64,000 nt of DNA from Pseudoalteromonas sp. '520P1 No. 423' (lineage in GTDB: Bacteria > Pseudomonadota > Gammaproteobacteria > Enterobacterales > Alteromonadaceae). The stretch's first letter is position 1. Each line of letters opens with the position of its first letter. This document shows, one piece after another, positions 51,014-60,239 of the stretch. Position numbers and translations under genes: made by a program. The notes under the pieces were generated by a model, which saw only the letters and a program-made list of their open reading frames with translations, did not search any database and had not been told where the DNA came from. The DNA lies in the NCBI RefSeq assembly GCF_001269985.1, contig NZ_BBZB01000001.1, forward strand, positions 372,001 to 436,000, given 5' to 3'.

Positions 51014-51390
51014 TAGGTCTTTTTAATTATTGGATTGTGATAATTTTGATGATGATTGGGCTCTACATTGTGATTGCTCACGGTAACTTAATAAAAAAAA
51101 TTATAGGCTTAACTATTTTTCAAACTTCGGTATTTATTTTTTATATTAGTATCGCTAAAGTTGATGGCGGAACCGCTCCGATTTTAGCTGATGGCATAAC
51201 GCAATACTCAAACCCTTTACCTCATGTTCTTATTCTGACAGCCATTGTTGTTGGCATTGCGACCACGGCGTTAGGTTTATCATTAGTTGTTCGTATTAAA
51301 GAAACCTATCACTCAATTGAAGAAGAAGAAATTCAACAGCAAGACAATGAAGAGCAGCAGTCTAAGAATAAAGCGGAGGAAAGCGCGTGA
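51007..51390 (+). CDS. mnhC: Mrp/Mnh antiporter subunit C (NuoK-like)
   Basis: 127 residues, three membrane helices, homologous to NuoK of complex I. LIKKIIGLTIFQTSVFIFYI carries the usual N-L-x-x-K-x-x-G-L block, and DPLPHVLILTAIVVG-type sequence appears as NPLPHVLILTAIVVGIATTA. The C-terminal tail is long and rich in Glu and Gln. Its start overlaps the upstream gene by 7 bases, and the next gene's GTG overlaps its end. Confidence 0.93.
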   Translation: MLIGLFNYWIVIILMMIGLYIVIAHGNLIKKIIGLTIFQTSVFIFYISIAKVDGGTAPILADGITQYSNPLPHVLILTAIVVGIATTALGLSLVVRIKETYHSIEEEEIQQQDNEEQQSKNKAEESA

Positions 51391-52865
51391 TTACACACCT
51401 TCCTATTTTACAAGTTATCGTACCGCTAATGTCTGCACCTATTTGTTTACTGTTAAATCGCGCTAAATTGGTATGGCTGTTTTCTCTCCTTGCTAGTGGT
51501 TTGGCATTTGTAATAAGCATTTTGTTATTACAACAAGTGATGATATCTGGTGTGATTAGCTACGAATTAGGTGGCTGGCAAGCGCCATGGGGAATAGAGT
51601 ATCGCATTGATAAACTTAATGCTTTTTTACTGTTAATTATTTCAGGTATCAGTACGGTCGTTTTAGTTGCAGCCCAAACCAGCATTGAAAAAGAAATCCC
51701 CAAAGATAAACACACTTATTTTTACGTTTTATATCTACTCTCTCTCACTGGCATGTTGGGTATTGTTGCAACTGGCGATGCCTTTAATGTTTTTGTGTTT
51801 TTAGAAATATCATCGTTATCTGCATATGCCTTAATCGCTATGGGCCAAAAGAGACAAGCGCTTTGGGCTTCGTATCAATATTTGATCATGGGAACCATAG
51901 GCGCCACCTTTATTTTAATTGCGATTGGTTTGATGTATCAAATGACAGGCACGCTAAATATGCAGGACTTGTCACACCGTTTACCTGAAGTAGCACAAAC
52001 GCGTACCGTATTTGTTTCCTTTGCTTTTTTGATTGTGGGTGTATGTTTAAAATTGGCTATGTTTCCACTGCATTTATGGTTACCTAATGCTTATGCCTAT
52101 GCACCTTCTATCGTCACTGCTTTTTTTGCAGCCACCGCAACCAAAGTAGCAGTTTATTTATTAATTAGATTTACTTTTTCAATATTTGGCTTCTCTTTTT
52201 CTTTCGCAACGATTCCATTGCAAACATTATTTATGGCACTTGGATTGATTGGTATTTTTATCGCTTCAGCAACAGCTATTTATCAAAATAATGTTAAACA
52301 TATTTTTGCCTATTCAAGCATAGCTCAAATTGGTTATATGATTGTAGGTTTTAGTTTAAGTACAGCAGCAGGATTAACCGCAACCTTATTGCATATGTTC
52401 AATCACGCGTTAATGAAAGGTGCTATATTTTTAGCCTTAGCCGCGGTTATTTATAGAATAGGCAATGTTGAACTCAATAATTTACGTGGTTTAGGGCGTC
52501 AGATGCCATTGACCATGGCGGCAATTGTTACTGGCGGATTAAGTTTAATTGGCGTGCCTTTAACTGTTGGTTTTGTCAGTAAATGGTATTTACTCACTGC
52601 ATTAGTTGAACAAGGATGGTGGCCTGTTGCGGTGCTCATTCTTCTAGGGTCAATGCTAGCGGTTATTTATGTTTGGAGAATAGTAGAAGTTGCTTACTTC
52701 AAAGCGCCCTTAGATGAAAATATAAAAGTTAAAGAAGCGCCGGTGAGTTTTCTGATCCCTATATGGACACTTGTCATCGCCAATATTTACTTTGGCATTG
52801 ATACTCGATTGAGTGTGCAGGTAGCACAAGGTGCCGCACAAAGCTTGTTTGGAGTATCACCATGA
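51387..52865 (+). CDS. mnhD: Mrp/Mnh antiporter subunit D (NuoN/M-like), first of three
   Basis: 492 residues from GTG 51387, with about 14 membrane helices. The proton-pathway motifs are present: FVFLEISSLSAYALIAMG with the helix-5 Glu and VCLKLAMFPLHLWLPNAYAY with the helix-7 Lys. FAYSSIAQIGYMIVGFSLST and MFNHALMKGAIFLALAAVIY are also conserved. It should carry one of the ion translocation channels. It overlaps the next large subunit by 4 bases. Confidence 0.92.
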   Translation: MITHLPILQVIVPLMSAPICLLLNRAKLVWLFSLLASGLAFVISILLLQQVMISGVISYELGGWQAPWGIEYRIDKLNAFLLLIISGISTVVLVAAQTSIEKEIPKDKHTYFYVLYLLSLTGMLGIVATGDAFNVFVFLEISSLSAYALIAMGQKRQALWASYQYLIMGTIGATFILIAIGLMYQMTGTLNMQDLSHRLPEVAQTRTVFVSFAFLIVGVCLKLAMFPLHLWLPNAYAYAPSIVTAFFAATATKVAVYLLIRFTFSIFGFSFSFATIPLQTLFMALGLIGIFIASATAIYQNNVKHIFAYSSIAQIGYMIVGFSLSTAAGLTATLLHMFNHALMKGAIFLALAAVIYRIGNVELNNLRGLGRQMPLTMAAIVTGGLSLIGVPLTVGFVSKWYLLTALVEQGWWPVAVLILLGSMLAVIYVWRIVEVAYFKAPLDENIKVKEAPVSFLIPIWTLVIANIYFGIDTRLSVQVAQGAAQSLFGVSP

Positions 52866-54361
52866 ATCTTTCTTTAGAGCTGATGCTGCAACTGTGTATT
52901 ATCATTCCGTTCTTAGCAACATTCGCGATTGTTGCATCAAGACGTTATCCAAACCTGCGAGAAAGTGTCACCCTTTCAACCAGCCTAGTGTTAATTTTTT
53001 TAGTTGTGACTTTATATCAAGGTTTATCTTCAGGAAAATTTATCAGCGTTTATTGGTGGGAGCTTTTACCCGGTTTAACCATTAGTTTTAATATTGAACC
53101 ACTGGGTATGTTGTTCGCGTTAGTTGCAAGTTTCCTCTGGTTGGTGACTACGTGTTATTCCATTGGCTATATGCGCAGCCACCAAGAAAAGAATCAAACG
53201 CGTTTTTATGTGTGTTTCGCCGTTGCGATTGGCGCGGTGATGGGTCTTACTTTTTCAGCAAACCTTTTTACTTTGTTTATATTTTATGAAGTACTGACAC
53301 TCTCAACTTACCCTTTAGTGACACACGCAGGTACTGAAAAAGCAAAAAAAGGTGGACGAACTTATCTAGGGATTTTACTAACAACATCAATCGTTTTCTT
53401 CCTGCTAGCGATTGTCAGTACTTGGCTTGTAGCAGGCACTTTAGACTTTAAGCCCGGTGGTATATTTACAGATGATGTTGATAAAATAACTGCTAGCATC
53501 TTATTGGTATTGTTCATTTTTGGCATTGGAAAAGCCGCTATCATGCCTTTTCATCGCTGGTTGCCTGCCGCTATGGTTGCACCAACGCCAGTGAGTTCCC
53601 TTTTACATGCAGTAGCCGTCGTAAAAGCAGGTGTGTTCACGGTATTAAAAGTCTGCACCTTTATTTTTGGCTTAGATTTATTGGCCCAATTACCCTCCAC
53701 GCAATATTTATTATATCTGGCCGGAGCTTCTGTATTGCTTGCCTCCATTATTGCCATGCTACAAGACAATTTGAAAGCAAGATTGGCTTATTCAACCGTG
53801 AGTCAGCTAGGTTATATAACAATCGGTGCTTTACTAGCAACCTCTTCAGGCGTAATTGGTAGCGCTATGCATATCGCTATGCATGCTTTTGGTAAAATTA
53901 CGTTATTTTTCTGTGCAGGTGCTATTTTAGTGGCGGCACATAAATCAAAGATTAGTGAAATGCATGGTCTTGGTAGGCAAATGCCATTTACCATGACTGC
54001 GTTTTTTATCGCCACGCTCAGTATTATCGGCTTACCACCTACAGGCGGAGTATGGAGTAAGTGGTATTTATTAATGGGCACCCTAGAAACAGAACAGTTT
54101 ATAATGATGACTGTTTTAATGATTAGTTCCCTGCTCAACATTGCCTATTTGTTGCCTATCCCTTTTCACGCTTTTTTCCCTAAGAATTCAAACAATAATG
54201 ATCAATTTCCAGATAGCGCTTTAACTAAAGTTAAAATAAAAGAAGCACCGCTCGCTTCATTAATTGCGATAGGTATTGCCACCTTAGGGTGCTTGATCCT
54301 CTTTATCTACCCACAAGCGCTTTATGAGTTAGCTGCGGCCGCACTCGAACACGAGAAATAA
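52862..54361 (+). CDS. second large antiporter subunit, MrpA-N/NuoL-like
   Basis: 499 residues, about 14 helices. FIFYEVLTLSTYPLVTHAG holds the helix-5 Glu and GIGKAAIMPFHRWLPAAMVA the helix-7 Lys, with PTPVSSLLHAVAVVKAGVFT directly after, a signature closer to MrpA N-terminal/NuoL proteins than to MrpD. ARLAYSTVSQLGYITIGALL and MHAFGKITLFFCAGAILVAA complete the fold. It probably takes the place of the missing N-terminal part of MrpA. It is followed by a small membrane protein gene three bases later. Confidence 0.9.
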   Translation: MNLSLELMLQLCIIIPFLATFAIVASRRYPNLRESVTLSTSLVLIFLVVTLYQGLSSGKFISVYWWELLPGLTISFNIEPLGMLFALVASFLWLVTTCYSIGYMRSHQEKNQTRFYVCFAVAIGAVMGLTFSANLFTLFIFYEVLTLSTYPLVTHAGTEKAKKGGRTYLGILLTTSIVFFLLAIVSTWLVAGTLDFKPGGIFTDDVDKITASILLVLFIFGIGKAAIMPFHRWLPAAMVAPTPVSSLLHAVAVVKAGVFTVLKVCTFIFGLDLLAQLPSTQYLLYLAGASVLLASIIAMLQDNLKARLAYSTVSQLGYITIGALLATSSGVIGSAMHIAMHAFGKITLFFCAGAILVAAHKSKISEMHGLGRQMPFTMTAFFIATLSIIGLPPTGGVWSKWYLLMGTLETEQFIMMTVLMISSLLNIAYLLPIPFHAFFPKNSNNNDQFPDSALTKVKIKEAPLASLIAIGIATLGCLILFIYPQALYELAAAALEHEK

Positions 54362-54364
54362 ATT

Positions 54365-54631
54365 ATGCTAAATAATAATGAAAGTGAAAATGAGAAACAC
54401 TGGCTAGTAAGAAAGAAAACGATTGTTTTACTTTGGCGTGTCGGTCTGATGATTTTGTTCTTGTTGGTTATGGCAGATTTTTTTGTTCATGCTCACCCAT
54501 ACTTCGGGATTGACGGCAGCTTTGGCTTTTATTCATGGTTCGGGCTTACAACCTGCATAGCAATGGTGCTTGTTGCTAAAGCGCTGGCCATTTTTTTAAA
54601 GCGTAAGGATACTTATTATGATGATGAGTGA
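54365..54631 (+). CDS. small membrane protein of the antiporter operon, unknown
   Basis: 88 residues with two membrane helices (VLLWRVGLMILFLLVMADFF and WFGLTTCIAMVLVAKALAIF) and HAHPYFGIDGSFGFYSWFG between them. It matches none of the named Mrp subunits A-G that I know. Its end overlaps the next start by 14 bases, so it is firmly in the operon. It may be an accessory subunit specific to this cluster type. Confidence 0.65.
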   Translation: MLNNNESENEKHWLVRKKTIVLLWRVGLMILFLLVMADFFVHAHPYFGIDGSFGFYSWFGLTTCIAMVLVAKALAIFLKRKDTYYDDE

Positions 54632-56306
54632 TTTCCCGCCTGGGCTTATATTAATTTTTGGTGCCTTTTTATTGCCAATTATAAGTCAAAAATTTAGACC
54701 TATCCTTACGTTAGGTTTACCAATTGTGACACTCTATTTAATATGGAGTTTACCAAATGGTGTGTTTTCTACATTTCCACTTTTCGATTATCAACTGTCC
54801 TTTGTTCGGAGTGACGCCCTAAGTCGAATATTCGCGACGGTTTTTTCCATTATGACATTTGGAGGCAGTTTGTATGCGCTTAGGCAGAAAAGTGTTTTGG
54901 AGCTATCTGCGGTCTTTGTATACGCGGGCAGTGCTATTGGCGCTGTATTCGCAGGAGACCTGATAAGTCTATTTATATTTTGGGAGCTTATGGCAGTGGC
55001 TTCTACTCTTATCGTGCTTTCCGTCAATAATAAACATTCTCTACAAGTTTCAATCCGTTACTTTTTAGTCCACGTATTCGGCGGTACCTTGTTATTAGTG
55101 GGCATATTAGCGCATATCTTGGACACAGGTTCGATAACATTCAGTGCAATGGAGCCAAATTCCTTTGGCACAATACTTATCATGGCTGGTTTTCTTATTA
55201 ACGCTGCTGCACCACCACTTTCTGCATGGTTATCTGATGCCTATCCAGAAGCCTCTTTCAGTGGCGCCGTTTTCCTCTCTGCTTTTACAACAAAAACAGC
55301 CGTATATGTTTTATTGCGTGGTTTTCCAGGTGCAGATATTCTAATTTATATCGGAATATTTATGATTTTTTACGGGATTATCTACGCGTTATTAGAAAAC
55401 GATATGCGCCGGATCCTTGCTTATAGTATCGTAAATCAAGTGGGGTTTATGGTGACGGGTATCGGGATTGGTACCGATATGGCGCTAAACGGTGTCGCTG
55501 CACATGCCTTTACACACATCATCTACAAAGCACTACTACTTATGTCTGCTGGATCTGTGCTTTACATGACTGGAAAACGCAAATGTACCGACCTTGGTGG
55601 CTTATTTCAAAGCATGCCTCTCACCGCCATTTGCGGCATTATTGGCGCACTTTCAATCTCATCATTTCCTCTGACTTCTGGCTTCATTAGTAAATCAATG
55701 ATCAGTCAAGCTGCCGCAGATCAAAGCTTAACAACCGTTTGGTTTTTTTTGATGGCAGCCTCTGCTGGTGTATTTCTTCATGCGGGTATTAAATTTCCTT
55801 GGTTTGTTTTTTTCCAAAAAGATTCAGGCATGCGCCCATCAGATCCACCTTGGAGCATGAGATTAGCAATGCTTCTTTTTTCAGGAATTTGCATCGGCTT
55901 AGGCGTATTTCCAGAATATTTATACGCTATGCTGCCCTATGAGGTCACTTACAAACCTTATACTGTCACGCATGTGATCCACATGTTGCAGCTGTTATTA
56001 TTCTCTGGTTTTGCTTTTTTCCTCATGTTGCCTTGGATGAAACGAACATTGACTATAACCCTTGATGCAGATTGGATTTATCGCCGTGCAGTGCCAAACG
56101 TATTGCAAAAAATGTTTAGCGTTATTTGGCAACTAGATCTTTCACTAAGAGATGCATTGAAATTAAAGCTTAATCTATATTTAAGTTATTTTTCTGGCAA
56201 GAATGACCGACTAAGTATTCTACTGTCACGAAACCACCCTTCAGGTAGTATGGTGATGTGGGTCGCTGTTGTACTAGCGACTTATTTATTGCTTAGCTTT
56301 ATTTAA
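54618..56306 (+). CDS. third large antiporter subunit (MrpD/NuoL-like)
   Basis: 562 residues, 14 or more helices; tandem ATG codons at 54618, 54621 and 54624 leave the start open by one or two residues. FIFWELMAVASTLIVLSVNN holds the helix-5 Glu. In the helix-7 block the usual Lys is replaced by Asn (FLINAAAPPLSAWLSDAYPE), a variation known in some Na+/H+ antiporter subunit D proteins. LAYSIVNQVGFMVTGIGIGT and FTHIIYKALLLMSAGSVLYM follow. It has a longer C-terminal amphipathic part (DADWIYRRAVPNVLQKMF), as in NuoL. It is the last gene of the operon. Confidence 0.88.
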   Translation: MMMSDFPPGLILIFGAFLLPIISQKFRPILTLGLPIVTLYLIWSLPNGVFSTFPLFDYQLSFVRSDALSRIFATVFSIMTFGGSLYALRQKSVLELSAVFVYAGSAIGAVFAGDLISLFIFWELMAVASTLIVLSVNNKHSLQVSIRYFLVHVFGGTLLLVGILAHILDTGSITFSAMEPNSFGTILIMAGFLINAAAPPLSAWLSDAYPEASFSGAVFLSAFTTKTAVYVLLRGFPGADILIYIGIFMIFYGIIYALLENDMRRILAYSIVNQVGFMVTGIGIGTDMALNGVAAHAFTHIIYKALLLMSAGSVLYMTGKRKCTDLGGLFQSMPLTAICGIIGALSISSFPLTSGFISKSMISQAAADQSLTTVWFFLMAASAGVFLHAGIKFPWFVFFQKDSGMRPSDPPWSMRLAMLLFSGICIGLGVFPEYLYAMLPYEVTYKPYTVTHVIHMLQLLLFSGFAFFLMLPWMKRTLTITLDADWIYRRAVPNVLQKMFSVIWQLDLSLRDALKLKLNLYLSYFSGKNDRLSILLSRNHPSGSMVMWVAVVLATYLLLSFI

Positions 56307-57098
56307 TAAAATATCGACTCACTATTTTTATAAATTATTAAGTGGTTTATCTACATCAAACATAAAAAATCTCCTGTTAAGTTAAACTTATCAGTAGGTT
56401 AAATAACAATCAGACCTTACTGTCTTTCGACAACTTCTGTCAGCAGACAATAAATTTTGATCATTTCAGGAGTTGGGGTAACTGATAATTACCCTTAATG
56501 ACAATATAATTTGATCATTTTACTGTTTTATTGGCATGTAACCAATGGCCGCCTTGTGCCATAAGCGGACCTTCAGTCGCTTACATTTTAAGACTACTCA
56601 GAGCCTTTATCTGACATTATAAAAGTAAACCAAATAATCATTCAGTTCAAAATTAGACCTCTAAAACTTAATGCTATCTTGTATTAATAATTTTGAATTT
56701 AGAGCTTAACTGGACAATCAAAAAATAAGCAATGTAACCTAGTTTTAATAAGGGTTTAAACATGGAATTAATTCATATATTAAGACGTTGGGATCTATGG
56801 AGCACAAGGAGAGTATTAAAGAACTAAAGAGCATTGTTATATTCTCTGAAGCTCTTTTTAAAGATCTTGTTCTGCACAAGTAAATTACAGAATAAAGGTA
56901 TATTATTTAATTTAGCATGTAAAATGCTTTTATTTTAAAAAAATCAATTACTTATTAAAATTTTTTGGAATGTTTTGATATACTTTTTGAGTTGTGTAGT
57001 TACACATTTTACTTTTGCTATATAAGTTATAAATACGTATTGAGCAATAGACAACAGCCCAACAAATTTTATTAAATTCAATTTAAAAAGGAAATAAA
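56307..57098. other. intergenic region without recognisable gene
   Basis: About 790 bases, AT-rich, with no frame longer than about 20 codons that looks real (one reads MELIHILRRWDLWSTRRVLK from 56762). The last 100 bases before 57099 are very AT-rich and contain the promoter of the repeat protein, with AAGGAAAT as ribosome site. Confidence 0.5.
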
Positions 57099-59597
57099 GT
57101 GAAGATTACTGTCAACTTAGGAATAAAAATATATATTTCAATTATATTTTTATTTATTAAAAGTCCAGTGTTTGCTTCTAACGCACCAATAGTAGAATAC
57201 AGCTACACACCATCAAGTATATATGTAGGTGAAAAAGTATTACTCACTTGGTCAGCTACAAATGCAACGGAGTGTAAAAATAATTATGGTAACAGCCTTA
57301 GCTTAAACGGTTCTTGGAATCCAGTCAGAAATACAGCCGGTACTTTTACCACATCTATCACTTGTAAGGGTTTAGGTGGTTCCACTACAAAATCATCTAG
57401 TTATACAGTAAAAAACTACCCACCCCCAACAATAGAGTATAGCTACACTCCATCAAGTATATATGTAGGTGAAAAAGTATTACTCACTTGGTCAGCTACA
57501 AATGCAACAGAGTGTAAAAATAATTATGGTAACAGCCTTAATTTAAACGGTTCTTGGAATCCAGTCAGAAATACAGCCGGTAATTTTACCACATCTATCA
57601 CTTGTACGGGTTTAGGTGGTTCCACTACAAAATCATCTAGTTATACAGTAAAAAACTACCCAGCCCCAACAATAGAGTATAACTACACTCCATCAAGTAT
57701 ATATGTAGGTGAAAAAGTATTACTCACTTGGTCAGCTACAAATGCAACGGAGTGTAAAAATAATGATGGTAACAGCATTAGCTTAAACGGTTCTTGGAAT
57801 CCAGTCAGAAATACAGCCGGTAATTTTACCACATCTATCACTTGTACGGGTTTAGGTGGTTCCACTACAAAATCATCTAGTTATACAGTAAAAAACTACC
57901 CAGCCCCAACAATAGAGTATAACTACACTCCATCAAGTATATATGTAGGTGAAAAAGTATTACTCACTTGGTCAGCTACAAATGCAACGGAGTGTAAAAA
58001 TAATGATGGTAACAGCATTAGCTTAAACGGTTCTTGGAATCCAGTCAGAAATACAGCCGGTACTTTTACCACATCTATCACTTGTACGGGTTTAGGTGGT
58101 TCCACTACAAAATCATCTAGTTATACAGTAAACTACCCAGCCCCAACGATAGAATATAATTACACACCTTCAACGGTTTACGTAGGTCAAAAAGTATTGC
58201 TAACTTGGTCAACTACAAACGCAACAGAGTGTAAAAATAATAATGGTAACAGCATTAGTTTAAAAGGTTCTTGGAATCCAGTCAGAAATACAGCCGGTAC
58301 TTTTACCTCATCTATCACTTGTAGTGGACCAGGAGGAACAACAGAAAAATCATCGGAGTATACTGTTTTAGAGAGGCCTAAGGGCAGTACTGTAATTGAA
58401 AAGGCAAAAAATATAGATGTAGATAATTTTGTCAGTGGTCTTATCTGTAACATAGATCCTGAAACTTTTACAGAGGTTGCTTTAGAGGATTTAGACCCTG
58501 AAAAAACAGATTATTATGAATGCGATGTAAAACATATGTACAATGCTTCTCAGGGCATTGATGGGATTTTGGATTTATATTTAGCGACAAATGATGAGGA
58601 CTATCTTGATTTAGCTATAGAATTATCTAAAAAGTATATAGGACAAGGAAAGTATATAGAACAAGGAAAGTATATAGAACAAGGAAAAGAGGATAGTAAG
58701 TATAAAACTTGGTTTAGTTCTAATCTATATAACTCTTCTATTAAAAAGAAGCTTACTAAACTTATTAAATATCATGATTTTCATTATGAATGGCGAGCAG
58801 CTCAAGGTATTGCAAGAACGGCTGCTGTAGCAAATAATGTTGACACTAAGCAGGATACAGCGATTGAATTAACTAACTTCCTTGAAGAGCATGTTTGGAA
58901 AAAATGGGGAGAAAATGGCTTTAGAGATAAACTCAGTGGTCTCACAGTTCCTCATTTTATTAGTCGAGCTGGAATAATTGCTTTAAATCTATATAAAATA
59001 ACAGAAAATACTAAATACTCTGATTTTATTGAAGAAAACTCTAAGAAACTCAAAGGGGCTTTAAGAGAGATTGAGATTGATATTAATGCTGAAGATAAAG
59101 CTTACAATATTACTTGCTATACAAATTCAGATAAAAACTGTGCAACTGCTACGCTTCCAATAGAAGGGACACTTGATGTGAGTCATGCGAGAGATATCAT
59201 CTCATTTATTGTTGAGGTTTATTTAGAGGGTAAATCAGATGAGCAGTTTGAGGAAATCTTTGAACAGGAAGATATATTAAAGCTAGTTAATACAGTTAAA
59301 TACGGTATAATTTCAACTGAAGATAAAATGTTTCAAAGTAACGTGTGTACTTCTTGTATGCCTGTCAACTCGACTTATCCTTTAAAAGATCGCTATTACA
59401 ATAATTTAGGCGCGCTGCAAGGTGCTTGGGTTAAACTCGCTAGATTTGACTCGGATCTTAAAAATATATATTTGAAATGGCTAGGTGTTGATACTGTGGA
59501 AGAACCTAGTGTTATTATTAATCAAAATTTGAAAGGTAATAACCATAGCATAATGCAAATTTATGGTAATTTAGCATACGCAATAAAAGGTAATTAA
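57099..59597 (+). CDS. exported protein with five near-identical beta-sandwich repeats and a helical C-terminal domain
   Basis: 832 residues from GTG 57099. After the signal peptide (core IYISIIFLFIKSPVFA) come five 80-residue repeats (residues about 30-427), each reading YTPSSIYVGEKVLLTWSATN then ATECKN and TTSITC; two Cys per unit probably form a disulfide in an Ig-like fold. A linker leads to a helix-rich region (about 470-830) with WRAAQGIARTAAVAN and FISRAGIIALNLYKIT, which looks like an (alpha/alpha) toroid as in polysaccharide-active enzymes, but no catalytic motif is recognised. The first four units are almost identical at the DNA level. It is likely cell-surface or secreted, and is flanked by large non-coding gaps. 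Confidence 0.75.
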   Translation: MKITVNLGIKIYISIIFLFIKSPVFASNAPIVEYSYTPSSIYVGEKVLLTWSATNATECKNNYGNSLSLNGSWNPVRNTAGTFTTSITCKGLGGSTTKSSSYTVKNYPPPTIEYSYTPSSIYVGEKVLLTWSATNATECKNNYGNSLNLNGSWNPVRNTAGNFTTSITCTGLGGSTTKSSSYTVKNYPAPTIEYNYTPSSIYVGEKVLLTWSATNATECKNNDGNSISLNGSWNPVRNTAGNFTTSITCTGLGGSTTKSSSYTVKNYPAPTIEYNYTPSSIYVGEKVLLTWSATNATECKNNDGNSISLNGSWNPVRNTAGTFTTSITCTGLGGSTTKSSSYTVNYPAPTIEYNYTPSTVYVGQKVLLTWSTTNATECKNNNGNSISLKGSWNPVRNTAGTFTSSITCSGPGGTTEKSSEYTVLERPKGSTVIEKAKNIDVDNFVSGLICNIDPETFTEVALEDLDPEKTDYYECDVKHMYNASQGIDGILDLYLATNDEDYLDLAIELSKKYIGQGKYIEQGKYIEQGKEDSKYKTWFSSNLYNSSIKKKLTKLIKYHDFHYEWRAAQGIARTAAVANNVDTKQDTAIELTNFLEEHVWKKWGENGFRDKLSGLTVPHFISRAGIIALNLYKITENTKYSDFIEENSKKLKGALREIEIDINAEDKAYNITCYTNSDKNCATATLPIEGTLDVSHARDIISFIVEVYLEGKSDEQFEEIFEQEDILKLVNTVKYGIISTEDKMFQSNVCTSCMPVNSTYPLKDRYYNNLGALQGAWVKLARFDSDLKNIYLKWLGVDTVEEPSVIINQNLKGNNHSIMQIYGNLAYAIKGN
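57186..58379 (+). repeat. five tandem repeats of about 240 bp
   Basis: Units begin near 57186, 57426, 57666, 57906 and 58143. Units 1-4 differ by only a few bases each (for example TATGGT or GATGGT after AATAAT); unit 4 is 3 bases short at its end and unit 5 is clearly diverged. The near-identity, including silent positions, points to recent duplication or ongoing recombination, so the copy number may vary between strains. Confidence 0.95.
58632..58685 (+). repeat. three tandem 18-bp repeats within the repeat-protein gene
   Basis: AAGTATATAG(G/A)ACAAGGA occurs three times in a row, encoding KYI(G/E)QG. Units 2 and 3 are identical. It keeps frame and adds a flexible loop to the C-terminal domain. 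Confidence 0.85.
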
Positions 59598-59606
59598 TTA
59601 TCTTTA

Positions 59607-59642
59607 GAAGGTTAGATGTAGCCTCGTTTTCATCTAACCTTC
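59607..59642 (+). terminator. Rho-independent terminator after the repeat-protein gene
   Basis: GAAGGTTAGATG (59607-59618) pairs with CATCTAACCTTC (59631-59642), a perfect 12-bp stem with a 12-base loop. It starts 10 bases after the stop. Confidence 0.7.
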
Positions 59643-59701
59643 AGACATAATTTAAGATCAAGCACTTCAATCATTTGACTTATTGCTTTCATTATTAACA
59701 A

Positions 59702-59883
59702 CTAAGTTTCAGTCGGTTTTTCTTTGACAATATGTAAATGTATTACTGTTGCTAACTTCTTCGCGGTTGCCATTCTTAGATCAATTTCATAAGGAGGTAT
59801 AGCTGCCCATAATGCAGCCATCATTTCACCTATTTCTGTGGCTTGAAGCGGACTACAAAGATTCAATTGAAAAAGGTTCGCTT
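59702..59883 (-). pseudogene. possible MBL-fold hydrolase C-terminal fragment
   Basis: On the minus strand an open stretch of about 60 codons without a start reads SPLQATEIGEMMAALWAAIP then PYEIDLRMATAKKLATVIHL and a stop at 59702-59704. The pattern P-L-x-A-x-E-I...L...I-P-P-Y...A...H-L resembles the winged-helix tail of metallo-beta-lactamase-fold hydrolases. The catalytic part is absent. The remaining bases to 60239 are AT-rich, and I see no gene in them. Confidence 0.35.
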
Positions 59884-60239
59884 ATCGCTCTGAACCAAAC
59901 TTCGTAAAAGTGCCAATAACGGACAGTCGAAAAGGAAATTAAAAACTGAAAATATTACACTAAAAGAATTGATATAAGCTTAGTCAAGAGGAGGTTACTT
60001 CTTCGTAATCTTTTCTAACTCCACTTAATCGCTTGATTTTAAATTAAATTATCAACTTACATTTTTTGAATGATTTTAAGTTTGCTGATTTTGTCACACA
60101 CTTTGCACCCCAAAAAACATTTCATATAATATTCAGTAACTTAAGTAAAAACCCAATAGTTACCTACTATCTAATAGTAATTAAATAGAACCAAACCGAT
60201 AAGTCAACTTCCCTCTAAATTTTAACACAATGATTTAAA

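Noticed and set aside
57186..58379. CRISPR-like array
   Set aside because: The repeats are long, directly adjacent without spacers and lie in frame inside a protein-coding gene.
57683..58453. Minus-strand ORFs of 60-88 codons across the 240-bp repeats
   Set aside because: They are the same antisense frame repeated in each unit, with no start signals; shadows of the repeat protein.
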